Shown here piece after piece: positions 1 to 6,881 of a stretch of 7,155 bases of DNA (its first letter is position 1; each line of letters begins with the position of its first letter). The DNA lies in assembly GCA_035499215.1 (NCBI GenBank), contig DATJZH010000425.1, positions 1-7,155 of the forward strand. The letters run 5' to 3'. Source of the DNA: DATJZH01 sp035499215. GTDB lineage: Bacteria; Actinomycetota; Actinomycetes; Streptosporangiales; Streptosporangiaceae. The position numbers were made by a program, and so were the translations under genes. The notes under the pieces were generated by a model. The model did no database searches and had not been told where the DNA came from. It was given only the letters and a program-made list of their open reading frames with translations.

Positions 1-122
1 CGAACGCGGCCGGGAGTTCGGGATTCTCTGATCATCCACGGCGGATGAGGTGCCCGGCGCGGCGGCCGGGGAAAATGGAGCCGCCGTGCACGCTTCCTGA
101 CCGAAGGCGAGTGGACCTGCCG

Positions 123-1916
123 ATGCCTGCTGACCGGACCGATTTCGACAACGCCGAGCGCGGCCTGATCGCCCGCCTGGAGCCGGGCGTGGTCAAGACC
201 GCCGACGGCCGGGTGATCTGGGATATCGACCAGTTCGGCCGGGTCACGCAGGGTGACTGCCCGGAGACGGTGCACCCGGGCCTGTGGCGGCAGAGCCAGT
301 TCACCGCCATCCAGGGGCTCTACGAGGTCACCGGCGGCATCTACCAGGTCCGCGGCGCCGACCTGTCGAACATGACCCTGGTCGAATCCGACCACGGCGT
401 GATCGTCATCGACCCGCTCGTCTCCGCCGAGTGCGCGGCGGCGGCGCTGAGCCTGTACCGCCGGCACCGCGGTGACCGGGCGGTGACGGCCGTGATCTAC
501 ACCCACTCGCACATCGACCACTTCGGTGGCGTGCTCGGTGTCGTCGACGCGGACACCACGGTGCCGGTCATCGCGCCCGAGCACTTCATGCAGCACGCCG
601 TGTCAGAGAACGTCTACGCCGGCGTGGCCATGCTGCGCCGCGGTTTCTACTACTCGGGCACGCCGCTGCCGGTCGGCCCGGAGGGCCGGGTGGGCATGGG
701 GCTGGGCGCGGCCGCGTCGACCGGGGCCGTCGGCCTGATCGCGCCCACGCTCGATGTCACCCGGACCGGCCAGGTAGAAGTCATCGACGGGGTGCGGATC
801 GTCTTCCAGATGACGCCGGGGACCGAGGCCCCGGCCGAGATGAACTTCCACTTCCCGGCCCAGCGGGCGCTGTGCCTGGCCGAGAACGCCACCCGCAACC
901 TGCACAACCTGCTCACGCTGCGCGGCGCCCAGGTCCGCGACCCGCGGATCTGGGCGCGTTACCTGGCCGAGGCCCTGGAGTTGTTCGGCGACGACAGCGA
1001 CGTCGCGTTCGCCTCCCACCACTGGCCCACCTGGGGCCAGGACAACGTCCGCACCTTCCTCGGCCAGCAGCGGGACCTGTACGCCTACCTGCACGACCAG
1101 ACCCTGCGGCTGATGAACCAGGGCTACACAGGCAGCGAGATCGCCGAGGTCATCGAGGTCCCGCCCGCGCTGGCGGCGGCCTGGCACACGCACGGCTACT
1201 ACGGCTCGGTCAGCCACAACGTCAAGGCGATCTACCAGCGCTACCTCGGCTGGTACGACGCCAACCCGGCCCACCTGTGGCAGCACCCGCCGGAGGGCAC
1301 CGCTGCCCGGTACGTGCAAGCTTTCGGCGGGATCGACGCCACCGTGGCCAAGGCCAGGGAATTCTCCGAGCAGGGCGATCTCCGGTTCGCCGCCGAGCTG
1401 GCCAGCCACGCCGTGTTCGCCGGGCCCGACAACGACGCCGGACGGGAGCTGCTCGCCTCGATCCTGGAGCGGCTGGGCTTGGGGTCGGAGAATGCGACCT
1501 GGCGCAACTGCTACCTCACCGGCGCGCGCGAGCTGCGGGCCAGGACGATCGAGCACACCGAGCTCAGCAGCGCGGGCCTGGCCCCGGCGCTCACCATCAC
1601 CCAGCTGTTCGACTCCGTGGCCATCCGGATCGCTGGTCCCAAGGCATGGAGCGAGCGGCTGTCGGTCGGCTGGCATTTCACCGACGTGCACGAGAATTAC
1701 CGGATGGAGCTGAGCAACGGCGCGCTCATCCACTACCCGACGACCGACAACCGGGCGGCGGACCTGACGGTGACCCTGACCAGGCCCCAGCTGCTGCAGC
1801 TGCTGTCCGCCGGCCACCCTGACGGCGTGGCCATGTCCGGTGACCCGGCCGTGCTGACGCGGCTGATGTCGCTCATCGATAATCCTGACCCCGACTTCGC
1901 GGTCGTGACCCCCTAG
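123..1916 (+). CDS. SdsA1-type alkyl sulfatase, MBL fold, no signal peptide
   Basis: This 597-aa protein belongs to the group III (zinc-dependent) alkyl sulfatases, which hydrolyse alkyl sulfate esters such as dodecyl sulfate to alcohol and sulfate. The metallo-beta-lactamase domain (about residues 50-310) carries THSHIDH with H128, H130, D132 and H133. E235, E254 (in LAENATRN) and H299 (in SHHWPTW) have the same spacing as the zinc ligands of Pseudomonas SdsA1. The helical dimerisation domain follows, with the family signature HGYYGSVSHNVKAIYQRYLG at about 357-376, then a C-terminal SCP2-like lipid-binding domain at about 470-590. All three domains look intact. Unlike secreted SdsA1, no signal peptide is visible, so it probably acts in the cytoplasm. 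The start is uncertain. ATG 123 has only a weak purine-rich stretch upstream. In-frame GTG 111, ATG 75 and ATG 45 are possible, but codons 93-110 (CTT, CCT, CGA, AGG, CGA) are unlike the gene body and argue against the longer forms. The real substrate is unknown. Confidence 0.93.
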   Translation: MPADRTDFDNAERGLIARLEPGVVKTADGRVIWDIDQFGRVTQGDCPETVHPGLWRQSQFTAIQGLYEVTGGIYQVRGADLSNMTLVESDHGVIVIDPLVSAECAAAALSLYRRHRGDRAVTAVIYTHSHIDHFGGVLGVVDADTTVPVIAPEHFMQHAVSENVYAGVAMLRRGFYYSGTPLPVGPEGRVGMGLGAAASTGAVGLIAPTLDVTRTGQVEVIDGVRIVFQMTPGTEAPAEMNFHFPAQRALCLAENATRNLHNLLTLRGAQVRDPRIWARYLAEALELFGDDSDVAFASHHWPTWGQDNVRTFLGQQRDLYAYLHDQTLRLMNQGYTGSEIAEVIEVPPALAAAWHTHGYYGSVSHNVKAIYQRYLGWYDANPAHLWQHPPEGTAARYVQAFGGIDATVAKAREFSEQGDLRFAAELASHAVFAGPDNDAGRELLASILERLGLGSENATWRNCYLTGARELRARTIEHTELSSAGLAPALTITQLFDSVAIRIAGPKAWSERLSVGWHFTDVHENYRMELSNGALIHYPTTDNRAADLTVTLTRPQLLQLLSAGHPDGVAMSGDPAVLTRLMSLIDNPDPDFAVVTP

Positions 1917-1932
1917 TCAACTCGGGGTTGAC
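1916..1932. repeat. Dyad 1, GTCAAC-N5-GTTGAC
   Basis: The sequence GTCAACTCGGGGTTGAC is a perfect 6-bp inverted repeat with a 5-nt spacer. It begins on the last base of the sulfatase stop codon. It matches dyad 2 at 15 of 17 positions, with both differences in the spacer. Its right arm supplies the -35 hexamer of the promoter before pmt. It is best read as a regulator binding site (inference). A short RNA hairpin ending the sulfatase transcript is the alternative. Confidence 0.6.
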
Positions 1933-1957
1933 GGCCTGTCGTGGGTCAACTTAGGGT
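1928..1957 (+). promoter_or_regulatory. SigA-type promoter for pmt
   Basis: A -35 box TTGACG (1928-1933) matches the TTGACA consensus at five of six positions. An 18-bp spacer separates it from TAGGGT (1952-1957), a strong actinobacterial -10 of the TAnnnT form. The transcription start is expected near 1963-1965. The promoter lies wholly in the gap between the sulfatase stop and pmt, and both boxes fall within the dyad repeats. This indicates that pmt has its own transcript, probably controlled through those dyads. Confidence 0.6.
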
Positions 1958-1962
1958 TGACC
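1944..1962. repeat. Dyad 2, GGTCAAC-N5-GTTGACC
   Basis: The sequence GGTCAACTTAGGGTTGACC is a perfect 7-bp inverted repeat with a 5-nt spacer. Its centre lies 29 bp from that of dyad 1. The -10 hexamer TAGGGT sits across its spacer and right arm, so a protein bound here would cover the -10 box and the predicted transcription start. With dyad 1 it looks like a two-site operator (inference). The cognate regulator is not encoded in the window. Confidence 0.6.
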
Positions 1963-1964
1963 AG

Positions 1965-2012
1965 ATGGCAGAAGAAGCAATCCGGCCAGCCGCACGGCCG
2001 CCCGGTCAGTGA
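1965..2012 (+). CDS. Possible leaderless 15-codon leader peptide before pmt
   Basis: An ATG at 1965 lies seven bases after the -10 hexamer, on or next to the predicted transcription start, which is the usual geometry of leaderless actinobacterial mRNAs. The ORF encodes MAEEAIRPAARPPGQ and stops at 2010-2012, 4 nt before ATG 2017 of pmt. That spacing would allow termination-reinitiation coupling. Pro12-Pro13-Gly14 is a known ribosome-slowing, EF-P-dependent motif and lies just before the stop. Codon choice (GAA, GCA, CCA) is less GC-biased than in the neighbouring genes. Such a short ORF can arise by chance, so position is the main support. It could also be the remnant of a longer pmt N terminus lost by frameshift. 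Confidence 0.35.
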   Translation: MAEEAIRPAARPPGQ

Positions 2013-2016
2013 TTCG

Positions 2017-3612
2017 ATGAGGTCCGGGCCTCAGTCGGCCACTGGCCCGTCGGCCGACTCAGCGGCCGGGACGCGCGACCGGCTGGTGCCGCCGATGCCC
2101 GGCAGCGTGGCGTGGGGCTGGGCGGGACCGCTGCTCGTGACCGCCTTCGCCGCCTTCCTGCGGTTTGACCGGCTCAGCACGCCGCACGCCGTCGTCTTCG
2201 ACGAGACGTACTACGTCCCCGATTCCTACGGGATCCTGCGGCATGGCGTCGAGATCAGCCCCGTCGGCGTGAACAGCAAGACGGGCAGCCGAGCGGCCCT
2301 CGATCAGCTGCTTGTGCACGGCAACACGCACATCTTCGCCGGCGGCGGCGAGTACGTGGCGCACCCGCCGCTAGGCAAGATCATGATCTCGGCCGGGGAG
2401 TGGCTCTTCGGCCTGACCCCGTTCGGCTGGCGGTTCGCGGTGGCCCTGACCGGATCGCTGGCCATCTTGATGACGGCACGGATCACCCGCAGGATGACCC
2501 GCTCGACGCTGCTGGGCTGCGTCGCCGGCCTGCTGCTCGGTCTCGACGGCCTGGAGTTCGTGCTGAGCCGGACCGCGATCCTCGACATCTTCGTCATGTT
2601 CTGGGTGCTGGCGGCCTTCGGGCTGCTGGTCATCGACCGGGACCGGACCAGGGCCGCCCTGGCAGCCGCGGCCCGGGCCGGAACCGGGGACCCCGGCGGC
2701 CCGCGGCTCGGCATCCGCTGGCTGCGCGTGCTCGCGGGGATCTGCCTGGGCTGCGCCTGCGCGGCCAAATGGAACGGCGCCTGGTACATCGTGGCGTTCG
2801 CATGCCTGGTCATCGCCTGGGACCTGGGCGCGCGGCGGGCCGCCGGGTTCGCCAGCCGTCGGCACGGCGTGCTGCGCAGCGACGCGCACTGGCTGCCCGT
2901 CTGGTTCGGCATCGCCCCGCTCGCCGCGTATGCGGCGTCATGGAGCGGCTGGTTCGCCACCGGCACCGGGTACGACCGGAACTGGGCCGCGCAGAACGGC
3001 AACCACCTGCCAGTCTGGTCCGTCATCGACTCCTGGTATCAGTACAACAAGTCGATCCTCAGCTTCGGCCTGGGCCTGACGACAGGCCAGACGTACAAGT
3101 CGAATCCGCTTGGCTGGCTGATCCTGGCCAGGCCGATCTCGTTCTACTCCGCCTGCCTGCCGGCCAGGGCATGCGGCTCAGCGGGATCCACCGAGCAGGA
3201 GGTGCTCGCGATCGGGACGCCGCTGATCTGGTGGGCGGCCGCCCTCGCGCTGCTGTCCTGCCTGGCCTGGTGGCTGGCGCGGCGGGACTGGCGCGCGGGC
3301 GCGGTCCTGGTCGCCGTCGCGGCGGGGTGGCTGCCGTGGATCTGGTTCTCCTGGCACGACCACCGCACCGAGTTCTTCTACTACGCGGTGGTCTTCGATC
3401 CTTTCCTCGTCATGGCCATCACCCTGTGCATCGGCCTGATCATCGGCCCGGCCCGCGGCTCCGCGGTCCGGCGGGCCGTGGCGGGAGCGCTCACCGGCGC
3501 CTACCTGATCGCGGCGCTCGCCAACTTCGCCTACCTCTACCCGATCCTGGCAGCCAGGGTGATTCCGTACAGTTCCTGGTTCTCCCGGATGTGGTTCCAC
3601 AGCTGGATCTAA
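2017..3612 (+). CDS. pmt: Protein O-mannosyltransferase (PMT family)
   Basis: This 531-aa integral membrane protein resembles the actinobacterial PMT family (GT39, mycobacterial Rv1002c type). The family transfers mannose from polyprenyl-phosphate-mannose to Ser/Thr of proteins leaving through Sec. Residues FDE at 61-63 include the conserved Asp-Glu (D62, E63) of the first external loop, essential in the family. HPPLGK (116-121), a RPISFY segment near 372-377, and the C-terminal MWFHSWI also fit. About eleven hydrophobic segments are visible, including roughly 36-50, 137-155, 163-180, 188-206, 237-250, 255-270, 293-310, 398-420, 427-444, 456-478 and 485-510. The frame is open back to a TTG at 1957 (551 aa), but that codon overlaps the -10 box and cannot be on the transcript of that promoter, so I chose ATG 2017. 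It has no good Shine-Dalgarno sequence and may rely on coupling to the leader ORF. The gene converges on pabAB. Confidence 0.9.
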   Translation: MRSGPQSATGPSADSAAGTRDRLVPPMPGSVAWGWAGPLLVTAFAAFLRFDRLSTPHAVVFDETYYVPDSYGILRHGVEISPVGVNSKTGSRAALDQLLVHGNTHIFAGGGEYVAHPPLGKIMISAGEWLFGLTPFGWRFAVALTGSLAILMTARITRRMTRSTLLGCVAGLLLGLDGLEFVLSRTAILDIFVMFWVLAAFGLLVIDRDRTRAALAAAARAGTGDPGGPRLGIRWLRVLAGICLGCACAAKWNGAWYIVAFACLVIAWDLGARRAAGFASRRHGVLRSDAHWLPVWFGIAPLAAYAASWSGWFATGTGYDRNWAAQNGNHLPVWSVIDSWYQYNKSILSFGLGLTTGQTYKSNPLGWLILARPISFYSACLPARACGSAGSTEQEVLAIGTPLIWWAAALALLSCLAWWLARRDWRAGAVLVAVAAGWLPWIWFSWHDHRTEFFYYAVVFDPFLVMAITLCIGLIIGPARGSAVRRAVAGALTGAYLIAALANFAYLYPILAARVIPYSSWFSRMWFHSWI

Positions 3613-3613
3613 A

Positions 3614-3665
3614 GTGCCCGGAGCTGCTCAGCGAGCGCCGGCGCCAGGACCAGGGCCCCGGGCAC
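3614..3665. terminator. Possible terminator between convergent pmt and pabAB
   Basis: GTGCCCGG (3614-3621) and CCGGGCAC (3658-3665) form a perfect 8-bp inverted repeat starting 2 bp after the pmt stop. Between them is the 10-bp palindrome GCGCCGGCGC (3635-3644), which could stack as an inner stem. The structure overlaps the last codons of pabAB, so it would serve mainly pmt. There is no T-tract, which is common for terminators in high-GC actinobacteria. Inverted repeats also arise often by chance in such GC-rich DNA, so support is modest. Confidence 0.3.
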
Positions 3666-5901
3666 CCTGGCAGGCCAGCTGGCCAGGGCGGCCGTGGCCG
3701 GCCGCGGGGGCATCGGGACCGCCGGCCAGTACCTGACTGGCCCGCAGCGGCGCCATGGCCTTGAGAATCATCTCCCGGTACTCGGCGGCCGGGTCGGAGT
3801 CGAGGACGATTGCCCCGCCCGCGCCTATCCGCCATTCGCCGTTGGCCAGCACCGCGGTCCGGATCACCACGTTGAGGTCGGCGGTCTGATTGCAGGCCAG
3901 GAACCCGATCGCCCCTGAGTAAACTCCCCGTGCCTCGGTTTCCAGCGAGTCGATGATCTCCAGGGTGCGGAGCTTTGGCGCACCGGTCATCGAACCGCCA
4001 GGGAAGCAGGCCCGGACGCAGTCGATGACGCTGGCGCCGCGGCGCAGGCGGCCGCGGACGGTGGACACGAGCTGATGCAGCGTCGCATAGCTCTCGGCAG
4101 CCATCAGCCGGGGCACATGCACGCTGCCGACCTCGCAGACCCGGCCCAGGTCGTTGCGGACCAGGTCCACGATGATCAGGTTCTCCGCGCGCGTCTTCGC
4201 GCTCCCGGTGAGCTCGGCCAGCAGCCGCCGGTCCTGCGCCGGGGTACGCCCGCGCGGCTCGGTCCCCTTGATCGGCTTGCTCTCGACCATGCGGGTGCGG
4301 TCGACGCGCAGGAAGCGCTCGGGCGACGAGCATGCCACCGTCACCCCGTCCAGCTTCAGGTAGGCACCATAGGGCGCCGGGTTCACCCGCCGGAGTCTGC
4401 GGTAGAAGGAGTAGCCGTCCGCGGTCGCCGTTATCCGCACCGAGTTGGTCAGGCAGATCTCGTAACTCTCCCCGGCCAGCAGCTTGCGCTGGCAGGCGGC
4501 GATGTCGGCGAGGTAGGTGCGGCGGTCCCGGACCAGCAGGCCCTCGACGGCCTCCGCCGCGACGTCCGGCTGGCCCGCCGGCAGCCCCGGCAGCCCCGGC
4601 AGCCCCGGCAGCCCCGGCAGTTCCGGCAGTTCCGGCCGCAGAGTCTCCAGGATCGCGGCCGTCCGGGCCAGCCACGCCTGCGCGGCCGACCCGGCGCGCG
4701 CCGAGGTGTCGTCCAGCGCGAGCAGGTAGGTCTTGTCCTCCTCGTGGTCCACGGCGATCATCCGGTCCGCGAAGATCCACATCGCGTCAGGGGTGTCCGC
4801 CCGGTGCGCGTTGGGCGATCCGCAGTCGGCCTTCAGCTCGTAGCCGAAGAAGCCCACATATCCGCACTGGAAGTCGAACGGGAGCGCCGGGCCGGCAACG
4901 GACCTGCTGGCCAGGCCACGTTCGAGATAGTCGAAGATGGTGCCGGGCACCCGGCTGATCCCCGCTGCCGCGGTGCGCACCTCCACCGCCCGCGCGCCGA
5001 CTCGGTACGAGGCCGTCTCGGCCAGCTGGCCAGCGGCGTCGCCGAGGAACGAGAACCGGGCCAGCCCGGCCTCCGCCCGCGCGCTATCGAGCCAGAAGGC
5101 CACCTGCGACGACGCGAACAGCCTGGTGAAGGCAGCCTCGGTGTGCACCGCGCGGCCAATCGCCCGAACGTGCAGCCGGTAGCTGGCCGGGCGCGGAAAC
5201 GGCGCGGCGGGCCGGCGGCCCGGTTCCCGCGATCCCCCGGCCCGCTGGGCGTCCCCGGCCCGCCCGGGCATCGGCGCCCTGGGCGCCGGCGGCTGGCCGC
5301 CGGCCCGCTGCGTGCCCCCGGCGAGGAACCTCGCCGTCAGGTTCCTGAAGTTGACCATGAACTCGGTGCCGAAGACGGTCGCCACGGATTCCGGGTGGAA
5401 CTGCACCCCCCACAGCGGCCGGGTCCGGTGGCGCAGCGCCATCACAACGCCGTCCTCGGCCCACGCGATCGGCGCGAGCGTGCCGGGCAAGGTCTCGGGC
5501 ACGCACAGCGAGTGATAGCGCACCGCAACGAATTCCCGCGGGATGCCCTCGAACAGGACGTCGCCGTCATGCCGGATCAGTGACAAGTGCCCGTGCCGGG
5601 CCCGGGACGCCCGCGACACGATCGCGCCCTCGCCGGCCGCGATTCCCTGATGCCCCAGGCAGACGCCGAGGACTGGAATGCCCGACCGCGCGATGATGTC
5701 CGCGGATATCCCGAAGTCGCGCGGTTCGCGCGGATGCCCGGGGCCGGGTGAGATAACGACGTTGTCAAAGGAATCAAGCCATTCCGGTGCCAGCGCGGAC
5801 GAATTTGCCATCACCGCTGGCTCAGTGCCGTTGACAGCCGCGATCAGCTGAAAGAGGTTATAGGTGTAGGAGTCATAGTTGTCTATCAGCAGCGTGCGCA
5901 T
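3628..5901 (-). CDS. pabAB: Fused aminodeoxychorismate synthase PabA-PabB
   Basis: This 757-aa fusion makes 4-amino-4-deoxychorismate from chorismate and glutamine, the first step to p-aminobenzoate. Residues 1-194 are a class I glutamine amidotransferase: it opens with LLIDNYDSYTYNL and has C81 in GVCLGHQG and H169/E171 in FHPES, the complete triad. A Pro/Gly/Arg-rich linker (about 195-240) leads to the PabB part, with its N-terminal subdomain at about 245-400 and its chorismate-binding domain at about 455-718. The motif PIKGT (543-547, K545) marks aminodeoxychorismate synthase, whereas anthranilate synthases usually have PIAGT. CFPGGSMTGAPK (632-643) and AGGAIVLDSDPAAEYRE (694-710) are also present. 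The amidotransferase-first order argues against PhzE-type enzymes. An LPG repeat (about 424-441) interrupts the PabB half, and a 35-residue Gly/Pro/Ala-rich tail follows it. The frame is open back to 6096, but homology starts at ATG 5901, preceded by GGGGGAGG 12 nt upstream. It may serve folate synthesis or a PABA-primed metabolite; no pabC is present here. Confidence 0.95.
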   Translation of the reverse strand: MRTLLIDNYDSYTYNLFQLIAAVNGTEPAVMANSSALAPEWLDSFDNVVISPGPGHPREPRDFGISADIIARSGIPVLGVCLGHQGIAAGEGAIVSRASRARHGHLSLIRHDGDVLFEGIPREFVAVRYHSLCVPETLPGTLAPIAWAEDGVVMALRHRTRPLWGVQFHPESVATVFGTEFMVNFRNLTARFLAGGTQRAGGQPPAPRAPMPGRAGDAQRAGGSREPGRRPAAPFPRPASYRLHVRAIGRAVHTEAAFTRLFASSQVAFWLDSARAEAGLARFSFLGDAAGQLAETASYRVGARAVEVRTAAAGISRVPGTIFDYLERGLASRSVAGPALPFDFQCGYVGFFGYELKADCGSPNAHRADTPDAMWIFADRMIAVDHEEDKTYLLALDDTSARAGSAAQAWLARTAAILETLRPELPELPGLPGLPGLPGLPAGQPDVAAEAVEGLLVRDRRTYLADIAACQRKLLAGESYEICLTNSVRITATADGYSFYRRLRRVNPAPYGAYLKLDGVTVACSSPERFLRVDRTRMVESKPIKGTEPRGRTPAQDRRLLAELTGSAKTRAENLIIVDLVRNDLGRVCEVGSVHVPRLMAAESYATLHQLVSTVRGRLRRGASVIDCVRACFPGGSMTGAPKLRTLEIIDSLETEARGVYSGAIGFLACNQTADLNVVIRTAVLANGEWRIGAGGAIVLDSDPAAEYREMILKAMAPLRASQVLAGGPDAPAAGHGRPGQLACQGARGPGPGAGAR
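4580..4633. repeat. Six 9-bp tandem units inside pabAB
   Basis: Four copies of GGCAGCCCC followed by two of GGCAGTTCC run without interruption. Read on the minus strand in the pabAB frame they encode a repeating Leu-Pro-Gly (or Leu-Pro-Glu) tripeptide at about residues 424-441, between the N-terminal PabB subdomain and the chorismate-binding domain. Unit length is a multiple of three, so changes in copy number keep the frame. The four identical units suggest recent expansion by slippage. Confidence 0.9.
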
Positions 5902-5907
5902 CGTCGG

Positions 5908-5930
5908 GGCCTGCCTCCCCCAGCCAGGCC
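5908..5930 (-). promoter_or_regulatory. Hairpin with the pabAB Shine-Dalgarno in its loop
   Basis: On the minus strand, GGCCTG (5930-5925) and CAGGCC (5913-5908) form a perfect 6-bp stem around an 11-nt loop. The loop contains GGGGGAGG (5921-5914), the only good ribosome binding site for ATG 5901. The linear distance from it to the ATG is 12 nt, longer than usual, but folding the 3' arm would shorten it. Whether the stem affects translation is inference. Confidence 0.35.
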
Positions 5931-5984
5931 ACTCGCCACAATCGCTCGCGCCCAGTGCTCGCCAGTACCGCAGTCCGGTTCGTG

Positions 5985-5990
5985 ACCTTA
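5985..5990 (-). promoter_or_regulatory. Possible -10 box for pabAB (TAAGGT)
   Basis: TAAGGT on the minus strand fits the TAnnnT form of actinobacterial -10 elements and lies about 84 nt before the pabAB start. No TTGAC-like -35 is seen 16-19 bp further upstream, so this is a weak candidate. The rest of the gap between pabAB and the MBL gene (5902-6089) holds only the ribosome-binding-site hairpin and no coding region that I can support. Confidence 0.2.
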
Positions 5991-6089
5991 CCAGGTGCTG
6001 GCGGCGGGCGCGGTGGCTCTGCTCGCCGGGCCGGACGCCCCCGGAGACTGAGCCATTCCGGATACCCGCCCGGGCAGGTCGGCGGCCGG

Positions 6090-6872
6090 TCAGCACGGCG
6101 CAGCCGGGTGCAGGAAGCGGCGCTGTGCCTGGTGCTCGCGCCGCAGCCAGGCCACGGCGAGCCGCCCGTCATTGGAATCCGCGCCGCGCTCGAGGTCGTC
6201 CAGGTACGCCAGGTCGGCTGCCACCCGCCTGCGAAACTCGGCGGCATCGCCGACGGTGCCGTGTCCGGGCACCACCTGCCGGACGCCGGGCAGCGCCGCC
6301 AGCCGCCGCAGGCCGGCCCGGTAGTCGCCGACCGGATCGCCCTGATCGGTGTCCAGGAGCGGGATCTCGATGTCCGAGCACATGTCGCCGGCGATGAGCG
6401 TGCCGGTCGCGGCCACGAACACGGCGCTGTGACCGGGGGCGTGGCCGTCATGCGTGACCAGCGTCGCCTCCGGCCCGTGCCACGGAATGGCGGCGGCTGC
6501 GGGCGGCAGCGGCGTGCAGCGCGCGAAGAGACTCAGGTCGTGGCCCGGAGCATCCCGCTGCAGCTCGCCGAGCATGCTGTCCCGCCGTGCCGCCGCCGCG
6601 GCGGCCGCGCGCGCCGTCGCGTACCTGGGCACATTGCCGAGCGAGCGGGTCCACAGCAGGTGATCCCAGTGCGGATGGGTCGCGAACCCGGCCTCGGGCC
6701 GCAGCCCGGCGGCAGCCAGGTCGGCGGCGAGGGCGCTGATCTCTGCCACCGTCACGGCCGGGTCGATGACCAGGCAGCCGCCGCCGCGGCACGTCAGCAC
6801 CGTGGTGTTCGTGACGTACAGCTCTGCGGTGGCGACCAGGACGCCGACCGCCACCTCCCTGAGGCCGATCAT
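6090..6872 (-). CDS. MBL-fold metallo-hydrolase, substrate unknown
   Basis: This 260-aa single-domain metallo-beta-lactamase-fold enzyme has the full set of dinuclear metal ligands. The THPHWDH motif gives H66, H68, D70 and H71. H148 is in APGHS, D163 is in IAGDM and H204 is in VPGHG. The arrangement (HxHxDH, then H, D, H) is that of glyoxalase II-like hydrolases. The fold alone does not fix a substrate, and nothing nearby points to one. No signal peptide or membrane segment is seen. The start codon is ATG 6872; its upstream region has only AGGG 3 nt away and GGAG 12 nt away, the latter buried in the stem of the adjacent hairpin. It lies 188 nt upstream of pabAB on the same strand, so co-transcription is possible. 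It is not closely similar to the sulfatase at the left of the window beyond the shared superfamily motifs. Confidence 0.88.
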   Translation of the reverse strand: MIGLREVAVGVLVATAELYVTNTTVLTCRGGGCLVIDPAVTVAEISALAADLAAAGLRPEAGFATHPHWDHLLWTRSLGNVPRYATARAAAAAAARRDSMLGELQRDAPGHDLSLFARCTPLPPAAAAIPWHGPEATLVTHDGHAPGHSAVFVAATGTLIAGDMCSDIEIPLLDTDQGDPVGDYRAGLRRLAALPGVRQVVPGHGTVGDAAEFRRRVAADLAYLDDLERGADSNDGRLAVAWLRREHQAQRRFLHPAAPC

Positions 6873-6881
6873 TGGCCCTGT

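Noticed and set aside
1..20. CGAAC/GTTCG inverted repeat at the left edge
   Set aside because: The arms are only 5 bp, a length expected by chance, and the context to the left is missing.
603..1817. 404-aa minus-strand ORF opposite the sulfatase
   Set aside because: It lies wholly opposite a gene with clear family motifs and has low-complexity Gly/Arg/Val/Gln composition, as expected from an antisense frame in GC-rich DNA.
872..1822. 316-aa + strand ORF overlapping the sulfatase
   Set aside because: Arg/Pro/Ala-rich frame-shifted shadow with no recognisable motif.
3673..3684. 12-bp palindrome GGCCAGCTGGCC
   Set aside because: It lies inside the low-complexity pabAB tail, where GGCC-rich palindromes are expected by chance.
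2400..3764. 454-aa + strand ORF overlapping pmt
   Set aside because: An Arg/Pro/Gly-rich alternative frame of pmt that lacks the hydrophobic pattern and runs into the opposite-strand pabAB.
4580..4633. CRISPR-like repeat
   Set aside because: The units are 9 bp, contiguous and without spacers, and they keep the pabAB reading frame.
4075..5583. 502-aa + strand ORF opposite pabAB
   Set aside because: Antisense shadow with no motifs; pabAB has complete catalytic residues on the other strand.
5902..6096. 65-residue N-terminal extension of pabAB
   Set aside because: It is Arg-rich with no family similarity and overlaps the MBL gene end. The conserved amidotransferase N terminus begins exactly at ATG 5901 behind a purine-rich site.
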